From NCBI GenBank assembly GCA_033720695.1, contig JAWWCA010000085.1:1-14319 (forward strand): a stretch of 14,319 nt of DNA, given 5' to 3'. Below the pieces are notes generated by a model that did not search any database, was not told the DNA's origin, and saw only the letters and a list, made by a program, of their open reading frames with translations. Origin of the DNA: DATGQT01 sp033720695. Lineage in GTDB: Bacteria; Bacteroidota; Rhodothermia; Rhodothermales; Rubricoccaceae. Below, in pieces: positions 1 to 7,665 of the stretch. Made by a program: the position numbers and the translations under genes. Positions within the stretch are counted from its first letter, which is position 1; the number at the start of each line of letters is the position of its first letter.

Positions 1-1704
1 CACCGGGTAGGCGGGGTCGCGGACGGCGAGTTCCTCCGGCGCCAGCTCCTCGGCGGCCATCCCCTGCAGGAAGGCCTGGGCGGCCAGCACGTTGCCGAAC
101 ACGCTCACCGCGACGCCCGCGGCCGGGAACACCTCCTCGACGAGGCGCTGCGCCGAGGCCGGCGTGAACGCCCAGTACCAGGTACTCTCGGGCTCCACCT
201 TCGTGATGCCGGGGACGGTCATGAGGAGCACGCCGCCGGGCGCGAGGGCGCGGTGGAGCGCGGCGAGGGCGGCCCGGATGTCGTAGACGAGGTGGAGCGT
301 CTGCGTCAGGAGGATGCAGTCGAACCGCGCCTCCGGGAGCGCGTCGGCGTCGTTGAGGTCGGCGACGATCGTGGCCTCGGGGTTGGCGGCGTCGACGTCG
401 AGCACCTCGCTGTGCGTCACGCGGTCGCCACCGAACCGGCGGGTGTAGGCGGCGTCCTTGACCTCGAGGACGACCCCCCGCACGTCGGGGGCGTGGGCGG
501 CGAGGAAGCCCTCGATGTAGTGGCGGTCGACGGGCCGGCCGCGGTCGAAGCCGAAGTGGGGGCTGAGGGGGCGGGTGCGGCGGAGGTCGCCCATTCGCAC
601 CTGCCCGACGGGGGGACTCTTGCGCGGGCCGGGCGCGGCGCGCGCCAAGCGCTGCCAGGCGCGGTCGGGCAGCGCGGCGCGCAGGAGCCGCTTGACGTGT
701 CGCATGGTGTGGGACCGGAGGTGGCGGAAGGACCAGGCGGGGGCGTATCGGAGGAGGACGGCCTCTTCCTGGAGCGCTTGCCCGCGCGCGCCCGCACGCC
801 AGAGGCCGTCGAGGCGCGTGGCGAGGTCGCGGCCGTAGCAGTCGGTCCAGAACCGGACGCCCTCGGCGTAGGCGGCCCGGAGGCGGGCGTCGCCGCGGAC
901 GTGGCGGCGCTGGCGGCGGAGGGCCTGGAGGGCGGTCCGCAGCATGAGCGGCTTGCTGCCCGACATGTTGGCGTCGTGCATGCGGTACTCGGCGACGGGC
1001 TGGGCGTGGCAGGCGGCCGGGTAGCGTCGGGTGAGGCGGAGGTAGAGATCGTAGTCCTCGCACGCGGCGAGGGCCGGGTCGAAGCCGCCCACCGCGTCGA
1101 GCGGGCCGCGCCGGTAGAGCACCGTCGCGTGCATGGCGATGTAGTTGCGGCGGAGCATCTCGGCGTAGTGGTCCTCGGCGACGCGCTGGGCGGCCCAGCC
1201 GTCGTCGTAGACGCGGCCGTCCTCGCGGATCCAGCGGTAGGCGCCGTAAGCGAAGGCGCAGGCGGGGTGGGCGTGGAGGCACGCCAGCCCGGCCTCGACG
1301 GCGCCGGGGAGGAGCCGGTCGTCGGCGTCGAGGAACACGAGGAAGCGGCCGGTGCTGGCGGCGAGGCCGGCGTTGCGGGCGGCGGCCAGCCCGGCGTTGG
1401 GCTGGCGGACCAGGCGGACGGCCGGGTAGCGCACCGCCACGTCCGCCGTGTCGTCGGTCGAGCCGTCGTCCACGACCACGACCTCGACGCGGGGGTGGGT
1501 CTGCCCGAGCGCGCTCTCGATGGCCTCGCCGAGGAAGCGCCCCTGGTTGTAGCACGGGATAACGACGGAGACGAGGGGCCGGTCGGGCGCCTCGGGGCCG
1601 CCCGCCTCGCGCCTCTCGTCCGCGTCCCCGCGCAGCTCGGACGGCGGCGTGGCGGCGCCCCGCACCGGCGGGCGGGCGGGGCTAGGAGTCCGCCGTGCGG
1701 GCAT
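1..1704 (-). CDS. GT2 glycosyltransferase fused to class I SAM methyltransferase (3' end beyond window)
   Basis: Translating the minus strand gives 568 codons without a stop, running off the left edge. Residues 43-250 form a GT-A family 2 domain: PLVSVVIPCYNQ (43-54), VVVVDDGSTDD (75-85), the nucleotide-sugar/metal motif LDADD (125-129) and an acceptor/catalytic segment CEDYDLYLR (215-223). A linker of about 140 Arg-rich residues follows. From about 395 there is a methyltransferase domain: VVLEVKDAAYTRRFGG (411-426) at the SAM-binding position, DVDAANPEATIVADL, FDCILLTQTLHLVYD (461-475) and LAPGGVLLMTVPG (487-499). It probably adds a sugar and methylates the same or a neighbouring residue, in the cytoplasm. 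The end, near RDPAYPV, resembles the C-terminus of this methyltransferase family, so I infer only a few residues are missing. I chose ATG 1704, which overlaps the upstream ABC exporter by 23 bases. GTG at 1665 is an alternative, because the first 42 residues are disordered and not conserved-looking. Neither start has a clear ribosome binding site. Confidence 0.9.
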   Translation of the reverse strand, partial: MPARRTPSPARPPVRGAATPPSELRGDADERREAGGPEAPDRPLVSVVIPCYNQGRFLGEAIESALGQTHPRVEVVVVDDGSTDDTADVAVRYPAVRLVRQPNAGLAAARNAGLAASTGRFLVFLDADDRLLPGAVEAGLACLHAHPACAFAYGAYRWIREDGRVYDDGWAAQRVAEDHYAEMLRRNYIAMHATVLYRRGPLDAVGGFDPALAACEDYDLYLRLTRRYPAACHAQPVAEYRMHDANMSGSKPLMLRTALQALRRQRRHVRGDARLRAAYAEGVRFWTDCYGRDLATRLDGLWRAGARGQALQEEAVLLRYAPAWSFRHLRSHTMRHVKRLLRAALPDRAWQRLARAAPGPRKSPPVGQVRMGDLRRTRPLSPHFGFDRGRPVDRHYIEGFLAAHAPDVRGVVLEVKDAAYTRRFGGDRVTHSEVLDVDAANPEATIVADLNDADALPEARFDCILLTQTLHLVYDIRAALAALHRALAPGGVLLMTVPGITKVEPESTWYWAFTPASAQRLVEEVFPAAGVAVSVFGNVLAAQAFLQGMAAEELAPEELAVRDPAYPV

Positions 1705-3571
1705 CGCGGTACTGCAGCTCGTAGAGGCCGGCGAAGAGGCCGCCGCGGGCGAGGAGCTCCTGGAGCGTCCCCTCCTCCTCGACGCGGCCCTGGTCGAGCA
1801 CGACGATCCGGTCGGCCTGCTGGATCGTCGAGAAGCGGTGGGCCACGACGACGATGGTGCGCTCGCCGTGCATGGCTTCGAGGGCGCGCTGGATGGCGTG
1901 CTCGGAGCGGCTGTCGAGCGCGTTGGTGGCCTCGTCGAGGACGAGGACGTCGGGCCGGCGCACGATGGCGCGGGCGAGGCTGACGCGCTGCTGCTGGCCG
2001 CCGGAGAGCCGGACGCCGTCCTCACCCAGCGGGGTGTCGTAGCCGTCCGGGAGGCGCCCGATGAAGCCGTCGGCGTCGGCCCGCGCGGCGGCCCGGGCCA
2101 CGTCCTCGGGGGAGGCGTCGGGGGCGCCGTAGCGGATGTTCTCGCGGACGGTCTCGTCGAAGAGGTAGACGTCCTGGCTGACGAGGGCGAGGCGGGCGCG
2201 CCACGCGGCGAGGTCGAGCGCCTGGACCGGCCGGCCGTCGGCCAGGATGGCGCCCTCGGAGGGCTCGTAGAGCCGGAGGAGCAGGTTGATGAGGGTGGTC
2301 TTGCCCGCCCCCGACGGCCCGACGATGGCGGTCGTCTTGCCCGCGGGGATGTGGAGGTCGACGCGGTCGAGGGCCGGGGGGGCCTCGGGGGCGTAGCGGA
2401 ACGTGACGCCCTCGAAGCGGACGCCGTCGGTGAGCCCCTCGACGGGCTCGCCGCCGCGCGGCTCGTGCTCGTCGGCGGGGCGGTCGAGGAAGGCGCGCAC
2501 CTCCCGCACGCCGCCGGCGAGGGAGCCCAGCGCGACGCGCGAGCGGTCGAGCGACTTCACGCGGGGCTGGAGCCGGTACAGGATGACGATGAAGACGAGG
2601 AGGGTCGGGAGCGGCTGCCCGGCGAGGAGGGCGCCGATGAGGACGGCCACGAGGAGGGCCGCCGAGAGCACCTCGTAGACCGGGCTGACGACGCTGTCGA
2701 GCACGCCAAGGCGGAAGAACGTGCGGCTCACACGCGTCGAGGCGGCGTCGAAGCGGCGCTGCTCGTCGGCCTCGCGCCCGAAGACGCGCACCACCTTGAT
2801 CCCTTCGATCCCCTGCACCATCCGCTTGGCGAGGTGGCTGTTCACGGCCGTGGCCTCGAGCCCGAGCGCGTTCACCCGCCGGGTCAGCCGCCGCACCACG
2901 AGGGCGACCCCCGCCATCACGACGCCGACGAGGAGCGTGAGCCGCCACGAGAGCACCATCAGCAGGGCGACGTAGATCACGAGGCTGGCCGCGGCGACGG
3001 CGACGCGCATCAGCACGAAGAGGGCCTGGCTGGCGCGCCACGTCTCCGTCGTCAGCACGTTGACGAGGCGGCCGGTGTCGGCCCGTTCGAGGAGGCCGTA
3101 GCGGAGGGTGAGCAGCTGCGAGAAGATGCCGGCGCGGAGGCGGTGCGTGAGGCGGGCGTCGAACCACGAGAAGAGGACGCCCTGCGCGAACGTGAGCGCG
3201 CCCTTGACGAGGATGCTCCCGAAGATGAGCGCGGGGATGACCCAGAGCCGCCGGTCGGGCGGGATGCCGGCGAAGAGGCCGACGAGGGCGTCGAGCGCCT
3301 GGTTGCCCATGGGCTCGGGCGGGCCGGTGCGGTCGAGGGTTTCGAGGAGGGGGATGAAGAGGCTGATGCCGACGCCCTCGAAGAGTGAGGCCAGCGTGCC
3401 GAGGGCGACGAGCGCGGGGACGGCCCACGGGTGGTACCGGAGCATCGGGGCGAGGGCCCGGACGGTGTCCCAGGCCCCCGCCGCGTCGGGCGCGGCGGGG
3501 GGTGCCGCCGGGCCCTGCCGTTTGGGCGGGCTCTCGACGGGCTCCTCGGTGTGGGACGGCTCTTGGGGCAT
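1682..3571 (-). CDS. MsbA-like ABC exporter (fused TMD-NBD half-transporter)
   Basis: This 629-residue protein has a Pro-rich cytoplasmic N-terminus (1-33), about six membrane segments between roughly 48 and 335, and an ABC ATPase domain from about 384. The ATPase has Walker A GPSGAGKTT (418-426), Q-loop Q466 in LVSQDVYLFDETVRENIRYG, signature LSGGQQQRV (522-530), Walker B VLVLDEATNALD (542-553) and H-loop H578. All catalytic positions are intact, so it can work as a homodimer. The family exports lipids, lipid-linked oligosaccharides or peptides across the inner membrane. Inside a glycan cluster, flipping of a lipid-linked glycan is the likely job, but the substrate is inferred. Six bases separate it from the DUF354 gene upstream. 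The start is preceded by TGACCCCCG rather than a Shine-Dalgarno sequence. It is the second exporter of the cluster and is clearly diverged from the one at 7666-9498. Confidence 0.93.
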   Translation of the reverse strand: MPQEPSHTEEPVESPPKRQGPAAPPAAPDAAGAWDTVRALAPMLRYHPWAVPALVALGTLASLFEGVGISLFIPLLETLDRTGPPEPMGNQALDALVGLFAGIPPDRRLWVIPALIFGSILVKGALTFAQGVLFSWFDARLTHRLRAGIFSQLLTLRYGLLERADTGRLVNVLTTETWRASQALFVLMRVAVAAASLVIYVALLMVLSWRLTLLVGVVMAGVALVVRRLTRRVNALGLEATAVNSHLAKRMVQGIEGIKVVRVFGREADEQRRFDAASTRVSRTFFRLGVLDSVVSPVYEVLSAALLVAVLIGALLAGQPLPTLLVFIVILYRLQPRVKSLDRSRVALGSLAGGVREVRAFLDRPADEHEPRGGEPVEGLTDGVRFEGVTFRYAPEAPPALDRVDLHIPAGKTTAIVGPSGAGKTTLINLLLRLYEPSEGAILADGRPVQALDLAAWRARLALVSQDVYLFDETVRENIRYGAPDASPEDVARAAARADADGFIGRLPDGYDTPLGEDGVRLSGGQQQRVSLARAIVRRPDVLVLDEATNALDSRSEHAIQRALEAMHGERTIVVVAHRFSTIQQADRIVVLDQGRVEEEGTLQELLARGGLFAGLYELQYRDARTADS

Positions 3572-3577
3572 CGGGGG

Positions 3578-4672
3578 TCAGGCGGCGGACGCCACGGGGT
3601 CGACCGGATCCTCCACGCCCGCCGGCTCGGGGTACTCCGCGATGAAACGGAGCAGGAACGCGGTGAGGTCCACCTTGTCCTCCAACATGCGGTCGCGGCG
3701 GCGGGCCCACTCGGCCCGGAGGTCGTCGTGGGCGAGCCACGCCTCGACCTGCTCGAAGAGCCGCTCGGGGGCGTCGGTGCGGATCCCGCGCGTGAGCCCG
3801 TAGCGGTGCTCGAGCTCCTCGAGGTACCCGATCTCGCCGACGAAGTCGTTGAACCGGAGCGAGGGCGTCCCGAGCACGGCGGCCTCGGCCGCCATGGTCT
3901 GGCTGTCGCCGATGTAGAGGTGGGCGCCGGCGAGGGCGCTGTGGATGTCGGCCGGGGCGATGCGGATGCGGTAGGGCTCGAGCGCCGGCTCCAGCGGCCG
4001 CTCGGCCGTGATGTGGACGTGCCCGAGGGGTCGGAGGCGCTCGACGAGGCGCTCGGCCACGGCCGTCGTGATGCCGGAGCGTCCGACGTCGTGGTGGGCG
4101 TTGAGCTGGGCGAAGCGGAGGACGACGTAGGGCCGCCCGTCGGGCGCGAGGGCGGCCGGGACGGCGGGGTCGGGCGCGAAGCGGTCGGGGTGGAGGTAGG
4201 CGAGCTCGTGGTAGCTCTCGTAGAACACCGTCTTGGCCGCCCACCGCCCCATCCGGCACGCTACCGGCGCGAGGAGGGCGTCGGCGAAGGGGTAGGCCAG
4301 CTTCGCGAAGAGGGGGACGACGTCGTGGTCGTCCTCGTTGACGACGACGGCGGGGAGGCCGAGGAGGCGGCCGACGTGGGCGATCTCGGCCGAGGTCCCC
4401 ATCATGAGGTGGGGCCGGAACCGGCGGGCGATGCGGAGGACCTCGACGTCGCGCTTCAAGAGGCTCCAGGCTATCCGCAGGCGGCTGTCGCCCCGCTCGC
4501 CGCGCTGCACGTTGCGGTACGGCCAGCCCGCGGCGTCGAGCAGCGCCTCCAGCACGTCTTTGTTCTTGATCAGGATCTCGACCGCGTGCCCCTCCCCTTT
4601 CAGCGCCGCGATGACGTGCCTGAAGAGGTGGAAGTGGGCGGGGTGGCCGAGGTAGAAGAGGTACCGCTTCAT
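3578..4672 (-). CDS. DUF354-like GT-B fold protein
   Basis: This 364-residue protein resembles the DUF354 family, which looks like UDP-GlcNAc 2-epimerase and GT-B glycosyltransferases. The N-terminal Rossmann half starts LFYLGHPAHFHLFRHV (5-20). It continues with ILIKNKDVLEALLDAAGW, a PHLMMGTSAEIAHVGRLLG segment (87-105) and PAVVVNEDDHDVVP (107-120). The C-terminal half has the likely nucleotide-sugar pocket YIGDSQTMAAEAAVLGTPS (253-271), followed by FNDFVGEIGYLEELE. No signal peptide or membrane segment is seen, so it should be cytosolic or membrane-peripheral. Family members sit in polysaccharide and archaeal/bacterial surface-glycan loci, mostly without assigned activity. A glycosyltransferase or sugar-nucleotide epimerase role is inferred. 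Four bases separate it from the stop of the DUF6473 gene. The start context is CCTGACCCCATG, with no Shine-Dalgarno sequence. Confidence 0.85.
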   Translation of the reverse strand: MKRYLFYLGHPAHFHLFRHVIAALKGEGHAVEILIKNKDVLEALLDAAGWPYRNVQRGERGDSRLRIAWSLLKRDVEVLRIARRFRPHLMMGTSAEIAHVGRLLGLPAVVVNEDDHDVVPLFAKLAYPFADALLAPVACRMGRWAAKTVFYESYHELAYLHPDRFAPDPAVPAALAPDGRPYVVLRFAQLNAHHDVGRSGITTAVAERLVERLRPLGHVHITAERPLEPALEPYRIRIAPADIHSALAGAHLYIGDSQTMAAEAAVLGTPSLRFNDFVGEIGYLEELEHRYGLTRGIRTDAPERLFEQVEAWLAHDDLRAEWARRRDRMLEDKVDLTAFLLRFIAEYPEPAGVEDPVDPVASAA

Positions 4673-4676
4673 GGGG

Positions 4677-5684
4677 TCAGGGGCCGGGTGGCTGGGCGGG
4701 GCGGCGCACGAGGTCGCGGCACGGGGCCGCGAGGGCCTCGGCCGCGTCCTCGTGCATCTGGGGCGAGGGGTAGTACCGGTTGGCCTCCCAGACGCCCGCG
4801 TAGAGGGGCGCCCGGGCGCCCGGTTTGCGGTCGGTGGCCAGGTCGATCGTCACGGACTCCCCGGTGAAGCGGCTGACGAGCGGCTGCGGGAGCCCCCGGC
4901 GCGACACGCACGCGACGTAGCGGTCGGCCAGCGGCCTCACGCGCCGCACCATTCGCGCGTTGACGAGGTGGGGGAAGCGGCCGAAGACGGCGGTGGCGCG
5001 GTGGTAGCGGGGGACGTAGAACGGCGTCCGCTCCGAGAACCAGAAGAACACCGTGGGCACCGTGATCGCCTGCATCAGCGCGTGGTAGTCCCGCACCCAT
5101 TGCTCCCTGGACTCCTGGACGACGCGGCGCACGGCGGGGATTGGGAGGTGGGAGCCCGCAAGCAGGATCGCCTTGAGCCTCTCGGGGATCGGGATCCGGG
5201 CCTGCTCGCGGGCCAGCACCTCCCCCAGCGCGGTCTCCGCCGTCACGAGCGCGCCGTCGGCGCGGCGCCGGCCGTACGCAAGGCCGTCCGGGTTGTCCAG
5301 CAGCGAGTTGCTGGTGCTGCGGCCCGACATGGCCTGGACGATGCAGAGGGCGCTCCCGTTGATGATGTCGAGGAGCGCGGGCTGCTGGAGGAAGAACGAC
5401 GGCCCGGCGCCGGAGATGCCGAGGTTGAGCACCTCCATGCCCAGGCGCTCGGCGAGGAGGGCGGGGTACGGACGCGGGCAGAAGCACCCGAACGTCTGGG
5501 CGGCGCCGATGGCGGTGACGTAGGCGCCCTCCTCCAGGGGCGCGGGCGCGGGCCCTCGGAGCCACAGACCCGTCCCGTCGAGCTCGTAGCACTCGTAGTC
5601 GACGACCTCCCAGTCGCGGAGGACGTACCCGGGCATCCCGGGTTCGTAGCGCGGCACGGGGCCGGAGGGGGGCGTCTCCGTCAT
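4677..5684 (-). CDS. DUF6473-like protein, possibly SGNH-related
   Basis: This 335-residue protein resembles DUF6473, a family of unknown function that I know mainly from alphaproteobacteria. Visible motifs are YECYELDGTGLWLRGP (30-45), YVTAIGAAQTFGCF (55-68), PYPALLAERLGMEVLNLG (72-89), GAGPSFFLQQPALLDI (92-107) and VQAMSGRSTSNS (116-127). The layout (strand then G-x-x-x-T-x-G, then LNLG, then GAGP) resembles SGNH/GDSL hydrolases, but the usual nucleophile serine is not at the expected place. Near the C-terminus, YYPSPQMHEDAAEAL could supply a histidine. No signal peptide is visible. I chose ATG 5684 because it overlaps the sulfotransferase stop as ATGA, which implies translational coupling. 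The longer frame upstream of it only mirrors the sulfotransferase gene. The neighbour suggests a task linked to sulfation or sulfated sugars, such as binding, esterase or acyl-transfer activity. This is inference; function is unknown. Confidence 0.82.
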   Translation of the reverse strand: MTETPPSGPVPRYEPGMPGYVLRDWEVVDYECYELDGTGLWLRGPAPAPLEEGAYVTAIGAAQTFGCFCPRPYPALLAERLGMEVLNLGISGAGPSFFLQQPALLDIINGSALCIVQAMSGRSTSNSLLDNPDGLAYGRRRADGALVTAETALGEVLAREQARIPIPERLKAILLAGSHLPIPAVRRVVQESREQWVRDYHALMQAITVPTVFFWFSERTPFYVPRYHRATAVFGRFPHLVNARMVRRVRPLADRYVACVSRRGLPQPLVSRFTGESVTIDLATDRKPGARAPLYAGVWEANRYYPSPQMHEDAAEALAAPCRDLVRRPAQPPGP

Positions 5685-6577
5685 GGCATCCAGTGGGAGA
5701 GGTCGGCCCCGATCAGGCGCTCGAGCTTCTCGACGTCGTCCTGGAAGTAGCGCGCCATCACGTCGCTGCGGACCGGCTCGGGGAGCGGGTCGGGCCGGAC
5801 GTTGTTCCACGCGCGGACGGCCGCCTTGACGCGGCGGTAGGGCGCGGCCGGGATCCAGGGGGCCAGCGCCGTCTTGAGCGCGCTCGGCCGCTCCAGGAGC
5901 GAGCGGAGGACCGGGACGCGCGGGAGGGCGGCCTCGCGGTGGCGGACGGAGGTGTCGGGCGTGACGTCGGGCCGCACGCCGAGGAACGTGAACAGCGTCG
6001 AGAAGAACCGCGCCTTGTCGCGTTTGAGGTCGTCGTAGAGGAGGACGCAGATCTGGCGCTCGTCGAATCGCTCGTAGTACCGAGCCAGCTGCTCGTGGTA
6101 GCGCCCTGCGCCCACGTACTGCCAGTCCCAGCCCCAGCCCTTCGCCTCCCGCTCGGCCCCCCGTTCGAGGGCGCGGACGAAGTCGGCCTCGGGCTCGCAC
6201 CGCCGGTCGCGGTTCATGAGGAAGTGGGAGTAGGCGCGGTCCACGGGGTGGCGCAGCACGGTGACGAGGCGCACGTCCGGGAGGTGGTGCCGGATCCGGT
6301 CGGCCGCGCGCGGGAAGTAGAGGTACCGCGGGGAGACCTCGCCCACGGCCGCGTAGCCTTCGGCGTCGTCGAACAGCCGCTCGTACGCCTGGCGGTCGGT
6401 CACGAACGTCCAGTCGTCGTCGCCGGGCCCGCAGTAGGCCAGCCGCTCCCCCTCGTGGGCGAAGAAGGACGGCTCGCCGCGGTCCGGGACGAAGACCTCG
6501 GGGTGCTCGCCCAGGTAGGTGCGCAGGGACGTGGTGCCGGCCTTGGCGGCGCCGATGACGAGGAAGTTCGGCAGCAT
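5681..6577 (-). CDS. PAPS-dependent sulfotransferase
   Basis: This 298-residue protein has the two PAPS-binding signatures of cytosolic and Golgi-type sulfotransferases. The 5'-phosphosulfate loop is IGAAKAGTTSLRTYL (8-22) at the very N-terminus, and the 3'-phosphate motif is VTVLRHPVDRAYSHFLMNR (105-123), with the expected R109 and S117. FFAHE (38-42) and YAAVGEVSPRYLYFP (75-89) fit the substrate and acceptor side. KARFFSTLFTFLGV (188-201) matches the conserved region near the C-terminal half. It should transfer sulfate from PAPS to a hydroxyl of a sugar or lipid-linked glycan on the cytoplasmic side. The acceptor cannot be read from sequence. The start ATG 6577 is supported by GTGAGG six bases upstream, the best Shine-Dalgarno sequence in the window, and by the conserved motif beginning at residue 8. 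It ends in an ATGA overlap with the DUF6473 gene. The open frame continuing upstream is not coding. Confidence 0.93.
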   Translation of the reverse strand: MLPNFLVIGAAKAGTTSLRTYLGEHPEVFVPDRGEPSFFAHEGERLAYCGPGDDDWTFVTDRQAYERLFDDAEGYAAVGEVSPRYLYFPRAADRIRHHLPDVRLVTVLRHPVDRAYSHFLMNRDRRCEPEADFVRALERGAEREAKGWGWDWQYVGAGRYHEQLARYYERFDERQICVLLYDDLKRDKARFFSTLFTFLGVRPDVTPDTSVRHREAALPRVPVLRSLLERPSALKTALAPWIPAAPYRRVKAAVRAWNNVRPDPLPEPVRSDVMARYFQDDVEKLERLIGADLSHWMP

Positions 6578-6578
6578 G

Positions 6579-6590
6579 CTCCGCCTCACC
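6579..6590 (-). promoter_or_regulatory. Ribosome binding site of the sulfotransferase gene
   Basis: The minus strand reads GGTGAGGCGGAGCATG. GTGAGG lies six bases before the ATG at 6577 and overlaps the TGA stop of the upstream gene. It is the only strong Shine-Dalgarno match before a gene in this window, and it fixes the sulfotransferase start. Confidence 0.6.
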
Positions 6591-7635
6591 CGGTGCAGAC
6601 CCCGTTCACGAACGTCCTCAGCCGGTCGATGAAGTGCTCCACCGTCAGGTCGCCCTTGTCCATCTCCCGGAGGTGCCGGTTGGCCGCCTCGATCCGCGCC
6701 ATCGTCAGGAGGTCGTGCACCTCGTCGAGGCTGTCGTAGTAGAGGGGGTACGCGGGCCCGAGGTACTCGACGACGGCCGGGTGCCGGTTGACGACGATGG
6801 GCGTCTCCCGCACGATGGCCTCGATCACGGCGTTGTTGGCCGAGGCGTCGAGGAGCTCGAGGAACACGATGCTCTCGGTCAGGAGCCGGTCGTACGCCTC
6901 GTCCTCGAGCCAGGAGACGACCTCCACCTCTCCCTGATCGGGGCGCAGGCGGTGCGGCGCGTGGCGGTCGGTGCGGAGCCGGGCCTCCTGGATGGCCGTG
7001 CCGTGCTGCTCCAGGTGCACCTTCTGCAGCCAGGCCGGCACCGCCACCTGGTAGATGGCCCGGTAGTTCCGGAGGTACCACCCCACCTGGACCATCCGGC
7101 GCCGGTCGCTCTCCGCGAACGCGGCGACGTCGAACCGCCGCGGGGGGGTCTCGGTGGGGTGCTTGATGGCGATGGCCGGGACGGAGAGCTCGTCCCGCAG
7201 CCACGCGGCGAGGTACTCGGACAGGGCGACGGCGCCGCGCAGGTACGGGAGGCTCTGCTGGAACGCCTGGCCCGCGAAGATGGCCTGGGGGTGGGCGGCC
7301 GGGCTGTACCACGCGGGGAAGTGGGGGGGGTTGTGGAACACGCCGACCCACGGCTCCCGCCAGCCCGCGGAGGTCCCCCCCACCACGGAGGCGGCCCGCT
7401 TGACGAGCCTCCGCAGCGACAGGCCAGACGGGGCCGGGTTGGTGGCGAACGTGCGCTCGACGTAGTCGTCGACGAGGCAGTCGGCGAAGCCCTCGGCCTC
7501 GGCGAGCGCGGAGACGACGTAGGGCCAGCCGCTGCGGTGCTTGTACTCGCCCTTGGCCCCCATCTGGCGCAGGGCCCGCGGCAGGCGGACGGGCCCGCGA
7601 GGCGGTTCGGAGACCGGGCGGCTCGGGTTGGTCAC
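6586..7635 (-). CDS. Divergent GT-B-like glycosyltransferase
   Basis: This 349-residue protein looks like a GT-B glycosyltransferase of no family I can name. The N-terminal half holds YKHRSGWPYVVSAL (31-44), VGVFHNPPHFPAWYS (97-111), an AIFAGQAFQQSLPYL segment and ALSEYLAAWLRDEL (137-150), the last typical of helices near the acceptor cleft. AIKHPTE (156-162) precedes the second half, which has VGWYLRNYRAIY (184-195). The likely donor-site region is LLDASANNAVIEAIVRETP (261-279), then VVNRHPAVVEYLGPAYPLYY (281-300). That last block, an acidic/Asn-rich helix followed by PIVVNRHPAVVEYLG, is the best evidence for a transferase. Start codon GTG at 7635 is the first in-frame start after the ABC exporter stop, 30 bases downstream of it; Met25 is a possible alternative. 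No membrane segment is visible. It carries a run of eight C residues (7323-7330). Activity and sugar specificity are unknown. Confidence 0.8.
   Translation of the reverse strand: MTNPSRPVSEPPRGPVRLPRALRQMGAKGEYKHRSGWPYVVSALAEAEGFADCLVDDYVERTFATNPAPSGLSLRRLVKRAASVVGGTSAGWREPWVGVFHNPPHFPAWYSPAAHPQAIFAGQAFQQSLPYLRGAVALSEYLAAWLRDELSVPAIAIKHPTETPPRRFDVAAFAESDRRRMVQVGWYLRNYRAIYQVAVPAWLQKVHLEQHGTAIQEARLRTDRHAPHRLRPDQGEVEVVSWLEDEAYDRLLTESIVFLELLDASANNAVIEAIVRETPIVVNRHPAVVEYLGPAYPLYYDSLDEVHDLLTMARIEAANRHLREMDKGDLTVEHFIDRLRTFVNGVCTG
7323..7330 (-). repeat. C8 homopolymer tract inside a glycosyltransferase gene
   Basis: Eight consecutive C on the coding strand encode the NPP of FHNPPHF at about residues 101-106. 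A tract this long could slip during replication, but the codons are the genome's preferred Pro codon, so it may be coincidental. Confidence 0.5.
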
Positions 7636-7665
7636 AGCGAGATCGTGTGGGCGTAGGCTGGGGGG

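Noticed and set aside
253..1983. Plus-strand open frame opposite the GT2-methyltransferase gene
   Set aside because: Low-complexity translation without motifs. The minus strand carries two conserved enzyme domains over the same stretch.
1649..3388. Plus-strand open frame opposite the MsbA-like exporter, plus similar ones at 3431-4867, 4671-5750, 5693-6739, 6634-7656, 7801-9675 and 9546-10964
   Set aside because: All are rich in repeated acidic and basic residues, lack domains, and mirror genes with intact catalytic motifs.
2022..4259. Minus-strand open frame of 745 codons
   Set aside because: Arg/Pro-rich frame-shifted reading of the DUF354 and ABC exporter genes, with no domain of its own.
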